Assembly (NCBI RefSeq): GCF_038069765.1 | Contig: NZ_JBBPFS010000005.1 | Span: forward strand, 346,290 to 410,289 | From: Arthrobacter_B sp038069765 | GTDB lineage: Bacteria; Actinomycetota; Actinomycetes; Actinomycetales; Micrococcaceae | Length of the DNA stretch: 64,000 nucleotides | Direction: 5' to 3' | In this document: positions 16,876 through 26,038 of the stretch, one piece after another | How positions within the stretch are numbered: position 1 is the stretch's first letter | Layout: each line of letters starts with the position of its first letter | Position numbers and translations under genes: made by a program | Notes under the pieces: generated by a model | What the model was told of the DNA's origin: nothing | Databases searched by the model: none | The model's input: the letters and a program-made list of their open reading frames with translations, nothing else

Positions 16876-16938
16876 GGGGAAGCCAGGGAGGAGGGCTGGC
16901 TGGGGAAGCCAGGGAGGAGGGCTGGCTGGGGAAGCCAG
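16876..16938. repeat. 26-bp tandem repeat after the LacI gene
   Basis: Two exact 26-bp units (16876-16901, 16902-16927; motif GGGGAAGCCAGGGAGG plus GAGGGCTGGCT) and the first 11 bases of a third. It lies 10 bases beyond the stop of the LacI-type regulator. Confidence 0.9.
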
Positions 16939-16948
16939 CCGGGCCGGG

Positions 16949-17968
16949 TTAGGCCGAGGCCGCTGAAGGTCCGGTGCTCTGGCGCGCCACCAGTTCGGGC
17001 GTGAATCTCACCTGCCGGGGCGGGGACGGGGTGTCACCGAGTTGTTCCTGCAGAAGCTGCACGGCGGTGCGGCCGATCTCCTCGGCGGGCTGGCGGATGG
17101 AAGACAGGGGCACCACTGTGGACTGGGCAAAATCAATGTCGTCGTAGCCCATCAGCGCCACGTCCTGCGGCACCCGCAGGCCGTTGATCAGCAGCAGGGA
17201 CTGCAGGACGCCGACTGCCAGGAGGTCATTGGCGCAGAAGATGGCCTCGGGCAGTTCACTCCGTCCCCGTTCCACAAGGTCCTGGCCGACGGCCCGTCCC
17301 GCGAGGACGGTCATATCCGCGGCCTGGAGGACTTCGAGGCGGGCACCGGGAACGCGGTCGACGGCGCTGCGGGCCCCGGCCAGCCGGTCGGCGACCTGGC
17401 GGATGCCGGGAGAGCCGCCCACAAACGCCAACCGGCGCCGTCCGGTCTCCAGCAGATGTTCCGCGGCCATGAAGCCGCCCGCAGTGTCATCCACCGAGAC
17501 GGAACTGTGGACCGCAGGCTCGGATTCGCTGTCCACGAGGACGGCGGCCACTCCGCGGTCCCGCAGCGAGCGGAGCCGGCTGCTGATGTCGCCGGAGGGC
17601 GAGATCAGCACGCCCTGCACCCGCTGCTCCTCGAACAGCGTCACGTAGCGGGCTTCACGCTCGGGGTCGCTGCCGCTGTTGCCGAGGATGATGTCCGCGC
17701 CGTGCCGGGTGGCCTCATTCTCCGCGGCGCGGGCGACGGCGGCGAAGAACGGGTTGGAGGAATCAAGGACGATCATTCCGATCGTCCGGCTCTGGCCCGC
17801 GCGCAGCTGCCGTGCGGCGTCGTTGCGGACGAAGCCCAGCGCGTCCACGGCGTTCATGACCCGCTCCAAGGTGGGCGGGGACACCCGGTCCGGATGGTTG
17901 AGGACGTTTGAGACTGTTCCCACGGCCACGCCGGCGCGCGCGGCCACCTCTTTTATGCTCGCTGCCAC
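16949..17968 (-). CDS. LacI-family regulator of the rhamnose regulon
   Basis: LacI/GalR repressor (339 aa). The HTH is SIKEVAARAGVAVGTVSNVL at residues 4-23, the hinge includes NDAARQLRAGQSRTIGMIVL and a periplasmic-binding-type sensor domain follows. GTG 17968 has GGGGGT upstream and gives the family N terminus; an in-frame GTG at 17995 adds nine residues. It is divergent from rhaI-rhaD-rhaB, with a 27-bp palindrome at 18029-18055. The same palindrome lies upstream of rhaM and the MFS gene. Control by L-rhamnose or a phosphorylated intermediate is inferred from context. Confidence 0.92.
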   Translation of the reverse strand: MAASIKEVAARAGVAVGTVSNVLNHPDRVSPPTLERVMNAVDALGFVRNDAARQLRAGQSRTIGMIVLDSSNPFFAAVARAAENEATRHGADIILGNSGSDPEREARYVTLFEEQRVQGVLISPSGDISSRLRSLRDRGVAAVLVDSESEPAVHSSVSVDDTAGGFMAAEHLLETGRRRLAFVGGSPGIRQVADRLAGARSAVDRVPGARLEVLQAADMTVLAGRAVGQDLVERGRSELPEAIFCANDLLAVGVLQSLLLINGLRVPQDVALMGYDDIDFAQSTVVPLSSIRQPAEEIGRTAVQLLQEQLGDTPSPPRQVRFTPELVARQSTGPSAASA

Positions 17969-18028
17969 TGTGACCCCCAATGTTTGTGTCGGCACCTGTC
18001 TTGACAGCGTATCGCGAAAACCCTAGGT

Positions 18029-18055
18029 TTGAATCGTATAAATGAAACGATTCAA
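18029..18055. promoter_or_regulatory. Rhamnose operator (site 1)
   Basis: TTGAATCGT-N9-ACGATTCAA with perfect 9-bp arms, 61 bases from the LacI start and about 205 bases from the rhaI start. It shares 23 of 27 bases with the site at 28207-28233. A further half site ACGATTCAA lies at 18115-18123. Confidence 0.8.
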
Positions 18056-18079
18056 CGGATCAGCGATCCGACAGGTCGG

Positions 18080-18113
18080 TTCAGCACAGCCATTCAGCAC
18101 AGCCATTCAGCAC
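18080..18113. repeat. 13-bp direct repeat in the rhaI leader
   Basis: Two exact TTCAGCACAGCCA units (18080-18092, 18093-18105) and the start of a third, which runs into an ACGATTCAA operator half site. It lies in the 204-base stretch between the operator and rhaI. Confidence 0.8.
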
Positions 18114-18259
18114 AACGATTCAACACACCGTGGGCCTGCGGGCCCAGCGCCTTTGCATTCAGCACCTTCGGGTGCTGCACCGCGGGTCCGGTGGCGGTCC
18201 GGGAACGACGGCGGCCGCAGGGATCGCTTTCCACCTTCCGCCAGCTTGGAGTACAGCCA

Positions 18260-19426
18260 ATGACGTCACTGACAGACATCCTTCCCGCCCTGGAGGGCCT
18301 GGGAATCGAGGTCCCCTCATGGGCCTACGGAAATTCCGGCACCCGTTTCAAGGTCTTCGCAACCCCGGGCACGCCGCGCACAATCCAGGAAAAGATCGCC
18401 GATGCCGCGAAGGTCAACGAATTGACCGGGCTCGCCCCCGCCGTTGCCCTGCACATCCCGTGGGACAAGGTTGACGACTACGCGGAGCTGGGCGCCTATG
18501 CCAAGGAACACAACATCGCCCTCGGAACGGTCAACAGCAATACGTTCCAGGACGACGAGTACAAGTTCGGCAGCCTTACGCACAGCAACCCCGCCGTCCG
18601 GCAAAAGGCCGTTGACCACATGTACGAGTGCATCGATGTCATGCACCAGACCGGGTCGCAGGACCTGAAGATCTGGCTTGCCGACGGCACCAACTATCCG
18701 GGCCAGGGCAACATGCGCTCCCGCCAGGACTGGCTGGGGGAGTCGCTGCGAAAGGTCTACGACCGCCTCGGCGAGAACCAGCGCATGGTCCTCGAATACA
18801 AGTTCTTCGAGCCGGCGTTCTACCACACCGATGTTCCCGACTGGGGAACCTCCTACGCCCACACCCTCGCCCTGGGCGAGAAGGCGCTGGTCTGCCTGGA
18901 CACCGGCCACCACGCGCCGGGCACCAACATCGAGTTCATCGTGGCCCAGCTGCTGCGGCTGGGCAAGCTTGGCTCCTTCGACTTCAACTCCCGCTTCTAT
19001 GCGGATGATGACCTGATTGTCGGCTCGGCCGACCCGTTCCAGCTCTTCCGGATCCTGTTTGAAGTTGTTCGCGGCGGAGGCTTCGGCCCTGAATCGGGAG
19101 TCTCCCTGATGCTGGACCAGTGCCACAACCTCGAAGAGAAGATTCCGGGACAGATCCGGTCCGTGCTCAATGTCCAGGAAATGATGGCGCGGGCTCTGCT
19201 GGTCGATGCCGAGGCGCTCGACGCCGCGCAGACTGCCGGAGATGTGCTGGGCGCCAACGCCGTCTTCATGGACGCCTTCTACACCGACGTCCGCCCGGGC
19301 CTTGCGCAGTGGCGCGAATCCCGCGGACTGCCTGCCGACCCGCTGGCCGCCTACGCGGCCAGCGGCTACCAGGACAAAATCAACACTGAACGCCAGGGCG
19401 GCCAGCAGGCCGGATGGGGAGCATAA
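18260..19426 (+). CDS. rhaI: L-rhamnose isomerase (RhaI type)
   Basis: Converts L-rhamnose to L-rhamnulose (388 aa, TIM barrel, divalent-metal dependent; the Pseudomonas-like RhaI type, not the E. coli RhaA type). Metal-site segments are MVLEYKFFEPAF (about residue 180), VCLDTGHHAPGTNIEF (about 215) and SFDFNSRFYADDD (about 245). The ATG at 18260 has GGAG nine bases upstream. The frame is also open upstream through the leader, but that part lacks similarity. It is the first gene of rhaI-rhaD-rhaB and is followed by rhaD after 4 bases. Confidence 0.94.
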   Translation: MTSLTDILPALEGLGIEVPSWAYGNSGTRFKVFATPGTPRTIQEKIADAAKVNELTGLAPAVALHIPWDKVDDYAELGAYAKEHNIALGTVNSNTFQDDEYKFGSLTHSNPAVRQKAVDHMYECIDVMHQTGSQDLKIWLADGTNYPGQGNMRSRQDWLGESLRKVYDRLGENQRMVLEYKFFEPAFYHTDVPDWGTSYAHTLALGEKALVCLDTGHHAPGTNIEFIVAQLLRLGKLGSFDFNSRFYADDDLIVGSADPFQLFRILFEVVRGGGFGPESGVSLMLDQCHNLEEKIPGQIRSVLNVQEMMARALLVDAEALDAAQTAGDVLGANAVFMDAFYTDVRPGLAQWRESRGLPADPLAAYAASGYQDKINTERQGGQQAGWGA

Positions 19427-19430
19427 ACAG

Positions 19431-21467
19431 ATGACCAACGAAACCGTCAGCGCGCTGATTGCCCGCTCGAACCGTCTCGGCGCGGATAAGCGCAACACCA
19501 ACTACGCCGGCGGCAACACCTCCGCCAAGGGCTTTGACCGGGACCCCGTCACCGGGGAGAACGTTGAACTGCTCTGGGTCAAGGGCTCCGGCGGAGACCT
19601 CGGCACCCTGAAGGAATCCGGCCTGGCCGTGCTGCGGCTGGACCGCATGCGCGCCATGGTGAACACCTACCCCGGGGTGGACCGCGAAGATGAGATGGTG
19701 GCTGCTTTCGACTACTGCCTCCACGGCAGGGGCGGCGCCGCACCGTCGATCGACACCGCCATGCACGGCCTGGTTGACGCAGCCCACGTGGACCACCTGC
19801 ACCCGGACTCCGGCATCGCCGTCGCCACGGCTGCCGACGGAGAAGCCCTGACGCAGAAAATCTTTGGTTCCAGGGTTGTCTGGGTGCCCTGGCGCCGCCC
19901 GGGCTTCCAGCTGGGCCTGGACATCGCCGCCATCAAGGAAGCGAACCCGCAGGCCATCGGCACCATCCTGGGCGGCCACGGCATCACCGCCTGGGGCGCC
20001 ACGTCCGAAGAGGCCGAGGCCAATTCGCTCTGGATCATCGAAACCGCCGAGGCGTACATGGCAGCCAACGGCCGGAAGGATCCCTTTGGCGCCCTGCTGC
20101 CGGGCTACGCACCTCTGAGCGAAGCCGACCGCCGTGCCAAGGCCGCCGCCCTGGCACCGGTGATCCGGGGACTGGCCTCCACCGATAAACCGCAGGTGGG
20201 GCACTTCACCGACGACGCCGTCGTCCTGGACTTCCTGGCACGCGCCGAACACCCCCGCCTGGGCGCACTGGGCACTTCCTGCCCGGACCACTTCCTGCGC
20301 ACCAAGGTCAAGCCGCTGATCCTTGACCTGCCCGCGGATGCCTCTGTCGAGGACAGTGTCGCCCGGCTGAAGGAACTGCACGAACAGTACCGCGCCGACT
20401 ACCGGGCCTACTACGAGCGCCACCGCAGCGAAGACTCCCCGGCGATGCGCGGCGCGGATCCCGCCGTCGTCCTCATCCCCGGCGTCGGCATGTTCACCTA
20501 CGGTGCAAACAAGCAGACCGCCCGCGTAGCCGGCGAATTCTACATCAATGCCATCAATGTCATGCGCGGGGCCGAAGCCATCTCCACCTACGCTCCGATC
20601 GAGGAGTCGGAGAAATTCCGGATTGAGTACTGGGCGCTGGAGGAAGCCAAGCTGGCACGCATGCCCAAGCCGAAGTCCCATGCCACCCGCATCGCGCTGG
20701 TGACCGGTGCGGCCTCGGGCATCGGCAAGGCCATCGCCACCCGGCTCGCTGCAGAAGGGGCATGCGTGGTCATCGCCGACCTCAACCTGGAGAACGCCCG
20801 GGCCGTGGCGGCGGAACTCGGCGGCCCCGACACCGCCGTCGGGGTGCAGGCGGACGTGACGGACGAAGCGCAGGTGCAGGCTGCGATCGACGCGACCGTG
20901 CTGGCCTTCGGCGGACTTGACCTGGTGGTCAACAACGCCGGCCTGTCGATCTCCAAGCCGCTGCTGGAAACCAGCGAAAAGGACTGGGACCTGCAGCACA
21001 ACGTCATGGCCAAGGGCTCCTTCTTTGTCTCCAAGGCCGCGGCCAAGGTGCTGATCGACCAGGACATGGGCGGGGACATCATCTACATCTCCTCCAAGAA
21101 CTCGGTCTTCGCCGGACCCAACAACATCGCCTACTCCGCCACCAAGGCCGACCAGGCGCACCAGGTGCGCCTGCTGGCCGCGGAACTGGGGGAGTACGGC
21201 GTGAAGGTCAACGGCATCAACCCCGACGGCGTGGTCCGCGGCTCGGGCATCTTTGCCGGCGGCTGGGGCGCCAAGCGCGCGGCCGTGTACGGGGTGCCCG
21301 AGGAGGAACTGGGCAAGTTCTACGCCCAGCGCACCCTGCTCAAGCGTGAAGTGCTGCCGGAGAACGTGGCCAATGCGGTGGCGGTCCTGACCGGCGAGGA
21401 CCTCTCGCACACCACCGGCCTGCACATTCCGGTTGACGCCGGCGTAGCGGCGGCCTTCCTGCGATGA
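19431..21467 (+). CDS. rhaD: Bifunctional rhamnulose-1-phosphate aldolase / lactaldehyde-type SDR
   Basis: Two-domain enzyme (678 aa). Residues 1 to about 410 are a class II aldolase (zinc-site histidines in HVDHLHPDSG and LGGHGITAWG) that splits rhamnulose 1-phosphate into DHAP and L-lactaldehyde. Residues about 420-678 are an SDR (ALVTGAASGIGKA, NNAG, catalytic YSATK) expected to oxidise lactaldehyde. The fusion is known from Bacillus YuxG-like and actinobacterial proteins. ATG 19431 has GGGGAG upstream. The stop overlaps rhaB by 4 bases. Confidence 0.94.
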   Translation: MTNETVSALIARSNRLGADKRNTNYAGGNTSAKGFDRDPVTGENVELLWVKGSGGDLGTLKESGLAVLRLDRMRAMVNTYPGVDREDEMVAAFDYCLHGRGGAAPSIDTAMHGLVDAAHVDHLHPDSGIAVATAADGEALTQKIFGSRVVWVPWRRPGFQLGLDIAAIKEANPQAIGTILGGHGITAWGATSEEAEANSLWIIETAEAYMAANGRKDPFGALLPGYAPLSEADRRAKAAALAPVIRGLASTDKPQVGHFTDDAVVLDFLARAEHPRLGALGTSCPDHFLRTKVKPLILDLPADASVEDSVARLKELHEQYRADYRAYYERHRSEDSPAMRGADPAVVLIPGVGMFTYGANKQTARVAGEFYINAINVMRGAEAISTYAPIEESEKFRIEYWALEEAKLARMPKPKSHATRIALVTGAASGIGKAIATRLAAEGACVVIADLNLENARAVAAELGGPDTAVGVQADVTDEAQVQAAIDATVLAFGGLDLVVNNAGLSISKPLLETSEKDWDLQHNVMAKGSFFVSKAAAKVLIDQDMGGDIIYISSKNSVFAGPNNIAYSATKADQAHQVRLLAAELGEYGVKVNGINPDGVVRGSGIFAGGWGAKRAAVYGVPEEELGKFYAQRTLLKREVLPENVANAVAVLTGEDLSHTTGLHIPVDAGVAAAFLR

Positions 21468-22969
21468 GCGCGGACACGCCGGACACGCAGGCCGGGGCCG
21501 GCGTGTTTGCCGCCGTCGACATCGGGGCCTCGTCCGGCCGGGTTATCCTCGGTCGGATTGGGCCCGGCGGAGTCGCACTGGAAACCGTGCACCGGTTTCC
21601 CAACGGGGTCCGGGAGATCGACGGCGCGCTGCGCTGGGACCTGCCCGGAATCTTCGAGGAGGTGCTCAACGGACTCACGCGGGCCGCCGCGCGCGCCGCC
21701 GAGGAGTCGGAAACAATAGTCAGCATCGGGATCGACACCTGGGCGGTGGACTACGGACTGATCGACGCCGACGGCGTGATGGCGGCGCTGCCGCACAGCT
21801 ACCGCGACGGCCGGACTGCCGCCGCCGTGCCGCGGGTCCACGCGGTCCTGGATGAAGCCCGGCTGTATGCAACCACCGGCCTGCAGTACCTTCCGTTTAA
21901 CACGCTGTACCAGCTGGCCTGCGAGCCGGACCTGGCCGGCAAACAGGCGCTGCTGATTCCGGACCTGCTGGCCTTCCGGCTGACCGGATCCCGGTGCACC
22001 GAGGAAACCAACGCCTCCACCACGGGCTTGTTTGACGCGGCGGCGGGGGAGTGGGCCGCCGCTTTCCCGGCCGCGCTGGGACTGCCGGAGGACTTGTTTC
22101 CCGAGCTGATCGCCCCGGGCCGGACCGTGGGCGTCCTGCTGCCGGCCGTGGCCGAGCGGACCGGCCTGCCCGCCGGAACGCCGGTGGTGGCGGTCGGCTC
22201 GCACGACACCGCATCGGCGGTGGCCGCTGTCCCCGCTCTGGAGCCCGGTTTCGCGTATATCTCCTCGGGCACCTGGTCCCTGGCGGGAATCGAACTGACG
22301 GCGCCCGTGCTCAGCGAGGCCAGCCGCAGGGCCAACTTCACCAATGAACGGGGCGTGGACGGCACCATCCGGTACCTGCGCAATGTCGGCGGGCTGTGGC
22401 TGCTCAGCGAATCCATGCGTGAGTGGTCCGCGGCGGGCCCGGAACCGGAGCTCCCGGACCTGCTGGCGTCGGCAGCGCTGCTGCCCCCGGGCGGGCCGCT
22501 GATCGACGTGGATGCCGATGAGTTCATTGCACCGGGGAACATGCCCGGGCGTATCCGCGCTGCGGCCGCCGCGGGCGGCTTCGTCCTGCCGGAGGACCCC
22601 GCCGCGGTGACCCGCTGCATTCTGGATTCCCTGGCTGACGCCTATGCCCGCACCCTGGCCCTGGCGGCGGAACTGTCGGGGCAGCGCATCGACGTCGTGC
22701 ACATTGTGGGCGGCGGCTCGCAGAACACGCTGCTGTGCCAGCTCACGGCCGATGCCACGGGGCTGCCGGTGATCGCCGGGCCCGTTGAGGCGACGGCGCT
22801 GGGCAACGTGCTGGTGCAGGCGCGGGCGGCCGGCGCCGTTTCCGGGTCCCTGGCGGATCTGCGCAGGCTCGCGGCGCAGAGTTCACCGACCGTTACCTAC
22901 CGTCCGGCGGGCAGTCCCACCATCCGTGCGCTTTCATCCCAGAGCCGGGCAGACAGCGCGGCGTCATAA
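21464..22969 (+). CDS. rhaB: Rhamnulokinase
   Basis: FGGY-family kinase (501 aa) that phosphorylates L-rhamnulose. N-terminal phosphate motif AAVDIGASSGRVILG (residues 16-30), DTWAVDYGLID, and the C-terminal ATP site GGGSQNTLLCQLTADATGLPV. The ATG overlaps the rhaD stop (ATGA). Its last 73 bases overlap the end of the convergent SDR gene at 22897. It completes the isomerase-aldolase-kinase set for rhamnose. Confidence 0.94.
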   Translation: MSADTPDTQAGAGVFAAVDIGASSGRVILGRIGPGGVALETVHRFPNGVREIDGALRWDLPGIFEEVLNGLTRAAARAAEESETIVSIGIDTWAVDYGLIDADGVMAALPHSYRDGRTAAAVPRVHAVLDEARLYATTGLQYLPFNTLYQLACEPDLAGKQALLIPDLLAFRLTGSRCTEETNASTTGLFDAAAGEWAAAFPAALGLPEDLFPELIAPGRTVGVLLPAVAERTGLPAGTPVVAVGSHDTASAVAAVPALEPGFAYISSGTWSLAGIELTAPVLSEASRRANFTNERGVDGTIRYLRNVGGLWLLSESMREWSAAGPEPELPDLLASAALLPPGGPLIDVDADEFIAPGNMPGRIRAAAAAGGFVLPEDPAAVTRCILDSLADAYARTLALAAELSGQRIDVVHIVGGGSQNTLLCQLTADATGLPVIAGPVEATALGNVLVQARAAGAVSGSLADLRRLAAQSSPTVTYRPAGSPTIRALSSQSRADSAAS

Positions 22970-23730
22970 GCATCCTTGTTGGCCGTGGAGATTTTGCACT
23001 TGTAGTAGTACTTGCCCGGCTGCCAGTCCGTTCCCGGTTCCGAAGTGGCCAGCCAGACCAGCGTCTGCGCCCCTTGTTCCGGCGAAATCAGGAACCGGTT
23101 CAGGGCCGTGCGGTAGAGCAGCCGCATCACGCTTGTGGAACCTGCGGCGAAGGATGAGGCCACAGCCCCGGGATGGAAGGCGGCAGCGGAAATTCCGTCG
23201 GCCCGGTACCTCGCGTCCAGTTCGCGCGTGAACAGGATGTTTGCCAGTTTGGTGTTGCCGTAGGCGAGATTCGGTGTGTACTTCCTGCGCGCCTCCAAGT
23301 CGTTGATGTCAAAGTGCGCAAAGAGGCTGTTGGCAACGCTGGAAGTGTTGATGACGCTGGCCCGGGACTCCGCCAGCCGGTCCAGCAGCAGGTTGGTGAG
23401 CAGGAACGGTGCCAAATGATTGACCTGCAGTGTCTTTTCGTGCCCGTCAACCGTTTCTTCGCGCCCGCGCATAATGCCTCCGGCATTGTTCACCAGGACG
23501 TCGATGCGCGGGTACCGTTCCCGCAGATCCGCTGCCAGGGCCCGGACGTCGTCAAGGCGTGAAAAGTCGGACAGCAGGTAGTCGCTGTCCAGTTCCCGGG
23601 CCACGGCAGCGGTTTTTTCCGGGGACCGCCCGACGACGACGATGCGGTTGCCCAGGCTGCGCAGGCTCCGCGCGGCTGCGGCCCCGATGCCGTCGCTGGC
23701 TCCGGTAATGACAATGGTTCGCTCTGACAC
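22897..23730 (-). CDS. Short-chain dehydrogenase (retinol-dehydrogenase-like)
   Basis: A 277-residue SDR: TIVITGASDGIGAAAARSL (residues 5-23), NNAGGIM (about 84-90) and a YGNTK catalytic motif (about 152). GTG 23730 gives the normal N terminus; the frame is open further upstream but has no matching sequence. The 3' end overlaps rhaB tail to tail by 73 bases. The substrate is unknown, and the context gives no link to rhamnose. Confidence 0.88.
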   Translation of the reverse strand: MSERTIVITGASDGIGAAAARSLRSLGNRIVVVGRSPEKTAAVARELDSDYLLSDFSRLDDVRALAADLRERYPRIDVLVNNAGGIMRGREETVDGHEKTLQVNHLAPFLLTNLLLDRLAESRASVINTSSVANSLFAHFDINDLEARRKYTPNLAYGNTKLANILFTRELDARYRADGISAAAFHPGAVASSFAAGSTSVMRLLYRTALNRFLISPEQGAQTLVWLATSEPGTDWQPGKYYYKCKISTANKDAYDAALSARLWDESARMVGLPAGR

Positions 23731-23830
23731 TGGCGGCCTCTCGGGCGGGGACGGGGCTGGTGCGAAGACCCTCCCAGTATTGCCCCGGACAGCAGATCCG
23801 CCAATCAGTGTGCTCTCCGGAGTCGCGGGA

Positions 23831-24424
23831 TTACTTCCCCAGGCCCGGGCCCTTGGGCTCCAGCAGCCGGCAGGCTGCGGCAATGGCCGCGTTCCGGCGC
23901 CGGCTCCTGAACTCATCCTTCGCTTCGGGTTCGCCCGTGAACAGCGTTTCGGGGGACTGCGCCCAGGCGGTGGCCAGGGACAGGAGCAGGGTTATCAGGT
24001 CCTCCGGGTCCCACCGGGAATCGATGATGCCCTGCTCCTGGGCCCGGACAACATCTTCGGTTGCCGGCCCGGGCCTGCCGCAGGGCGTTCGGGGAGCCAG
24101 CCCGGGTTCATTTTCCAGCCGGGCCCAGTCGAGCATGCGCAGGTGGTCGGGATTCTGCGTCGCATGATCGAACATGGCGCCCACGAAGCCCGGCAGGTCC
24201 AGGGCATCGCGCGGGATCCGATCCGTGGTCTCCTGCAGGTTCAGGGCGAGGACCGCGGCAAACAAAGCCTTCTTATCACCGAAATACGCGTAAAGACGCT
24301 CCTTGCTGGCCTTCGCCTCCGCGGCAATCCGGTCCACGCGTGAACCGGCGAGGCCGTAGCGGGCAAACTCGGTCCTGGCCGCCGCAAGGATCCTGGCTCT
24401 GGTGGCTTCGCCGTCGGTTCTCAT
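23831..24424 (-). CDS. TetR-family regulator (paralogue 1)
   Basis: A 197-residue TetR protein. The HTH region (TRARILAAARTEFARYGLAG, then VDRIAAEAKASKERLYAYFG) is identical at 33 of 51 positions to that of the TetR protein at 26039-26638. It is divergent from an MFS exporter, with the palindrome AACCAACTAGTTCGTT in between, and probably represses the exporter and itself. Confidence 0.92.
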   Translation of the reverse strand: MRTDGEATRARILAAARTEFARYGLAGSRVDRIAAEAKASKERLYAYFGDKKALFAAVLALNLQETTDRIPRDALDLPGFVGAMFDHATQNPDHLRMLDWARLENEPGLAPRTPCGRPGPATEDVVRAQEQGIIDSRWDPEDLITLLLSLATAWAQSPETLFTGEPEAKDEFRSRRRNAAIAAACRLLEPKGPGLGK

Positions 24425-24444
24425 ACCTGTAGTCTAGCTAAGCC

Positions 24445-24460
24445 AACCAACTAGTTCGTT
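24445..24460. promoter_or_regulatory. TetR operator candidate, site A
   Basis: AACCAACTAGTTCGTT, an imperfect 16-bp palindrome centred on ACTAGT. It lies between the TetR gene (start 24424) and the MFS gene (start 24482). Confidence 0.75.
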
Positions 24461-24481
24461 TTGAAGAAGGTTTTCCCCTAC

Positions 24482-25963
24482 ATGGACCGTACGACCACTG
24501 CCGGACTGCCTCCGGCCGTCGACCATTCCGCCCATCCGCACCGCTGGATGCTCCTCGGCGTCCTGGCCCTGGCCCAGCTGATGGTGGTCCTGGACGGAAC
24601 CATCGTCAACATCGCCCTGCCCGATGCGCAGCGCGAGCTCGGCATGTCCGACGGCGACCGCACCTGGGTCGTCACCATTTACGCCCTGGCCTTCGGGTCG
24701 CTGCTGCTGCTCGGCGGCCGCATTGCGGACTACTGGGGCCGCAAGCGTACGTTCATGGTGGGAATGCTCGGCTTCGCCGTAGCCTCCGCGCTGGGCGGAT
24801 TCGCTGAAAGCACCGAGGTCCTCCTGGCTGCCCGCGGACTGCAGGGTGCCTTCGCCGCGCTGCTGGCCCCGGCCTCGCTCGCTATCCTGACCATCACCTT
24901 TCCCTCGGGCAAGGACCGCATCAAGGCGTTTGCCGTGTACGGCGCGATCGGCGGTGGCGGTGCGGCAATCGGGCTGCTGCTCGGCGGCGTCCTGACCCAG
25001 TACGCGTCCTGGAACTGGTGCCTGCTGGTGAATGTGCCAATCGCCGTCGTTGCCATTGCGGCCGGCCTGCCCCTGATCCGGGAAAGCAAGGCGCACGGCA
25101 ACACCCGCTACGACCTGCCCGGAGCCATCCTGGTGGTTGCCGGCCTCGCCGCGCTGGTCTACGGCTTTGCCCAGGCTGAAAACGGCTGGGCCCGCGCCCA
25201 GACGCTTGGCTTCCTGGCCGCCGGTGCCCTTATTCTTGCCCTGTTTGTCCTGGTGGAATCCAAGGTGTCCAACCCGCTGCTTCCGCTGCGCGTCCTGACC
25301 AACCGGGTCCGCGGCGGCGCCTTCCTGGTCTCCACCCTGACCGGTGCCGCACTGCTGGGCGGCATCCTGTTCCTGGTGTTCTACTTCCAGATTGTGCTGG
25401 GCTACTCGCCGCTGAAGTCCGGCCTGGCGTCGCTGCCCATGACAGTAGCCATCACCGCCGGTGCGGGCGTGCTGTCCAAATTCCTGCCGCGTACAGGGGT
25501 GCGCCTGCCGATGACGCTGGGCCCGGTGGTGGGCGCCGTCGGCCTCTTCTGGCTCTCCTTTATTACGGTGGAGGGAAACTACGCCCTGGAAGTCCTGCCG
25601 GGACTGGTCCTGCTGGGCTTCGGGCTCGCCATGATTTTTGTGCCGCTGCAGAACGTTGCGCTGGCCGGCATCGACGAGCACGACGCCGGTGTGGCCAGTG
25701 CCGCTGTTTCGGCGACCCAGCAGATCGGCGGCTCCATCGGTACCGCACTGTTCACTGCGATTTACACGGCAGCAGTGTCGGGTTACCTCAGCAACAGGGA
25801 AGTCCTGCCGCTCACGCAGCTTGAAGCCCTCGTCAGCGGTTATTCCTCGGCGTTTATGTGGGCCGGTGCCGCCATTGCCCTGGCAGCTCCGATCAGTTTC
25901 TTCATGATCCGCCTGTCCAAGAAGGATCTGATGGACGTTCCCGCCGTTCCCCACCTCGGCTAG
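24482..25963 (+). CDS. MFS drug exporter, DHA2 (EmrB/QacA) type
   Basis: A 493-residue proton-driven exporter with about 14 membrane helices. Motif A is LGGRIADYWGRKRTFMVG (about residues 73-90), the first helix carries the family sequence VVLDGTIVNIALP, and motif C-like residues GGGGAAIGLLLGG lie in helix 5. ATG 24482 has AGAAGG upstream; an in-frame TTG at 24461 overlaps the operator. It is regulated, by inference, by the divergent TetR. Confidence 0.92.
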   Translation: MDRTTTAGLPPAVDHSAHPHRWMLLGVLALAQLMVVLDGTIVNIALPDAQRELGMSDGDRTWVVTIYALAFGSLLLLGGRIADYWGRKRTFMVGMLGFAVASALGGFAESTEVLLAARGLQGAFAALLAPASLAILTITFPSGKDRIKAFAVYGAIGGGGAAIGLLLGGVLTQYASWNWCLLVNVPIAVVAIAAGLPLIRESKAHGNTRYDLPGAILVVAGLAALVYGFAQAENGWARAQTLGFLAAGALILALFVLVESKVSNPLLPLRVLTNRVRGGAFLVSTLTGAALLGGILFLVFYFQIVLGYSPLKSGLASLPMTVAITAGAGVLSKFLPRTGVRLPMTLGPVVGAVGLFWLSFITVEGNYALEVLPGLVLLGFGLAMIFVPLQNVALAGIDEHDAGVASAAVSATQQIGGSIGTALFTAIYTAAVSGYLSNREVLPLTQLEALVSGYSSAFMWAGAAIALAAPISFFMIRLSKKDLMDVPAVPHLG

Positions 25964-25997
25964 ATTGCCTGACTGATACGCAACGGATCGCACATCG

Positions 25998-26031
25998 CGG
26001 ACCGGTTCCTGCTTTCGCGGGAGCCGGTCCG
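25998..26031. terminator. Hairpin between convergent MFS and TetR genes
   Basis: CGGACCGGTTCC pairs with GGGAGCCGGTCCG (one G-T pair) around a 9-base loop. It lies 34 bases after the MFS stop and 8 bases before the end of the convergent TetR gene. Confidence 0.65.
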
Positions 26032-26038
26032 TGCGTGG

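Noticed and set aside
19380..21425. 681-codon open frame on the minus strand
   Set aside because: It is antisense to the rhaD/SDR fusion gene, which has clear aldolase and SDR motifs; the minus-strand product has none.
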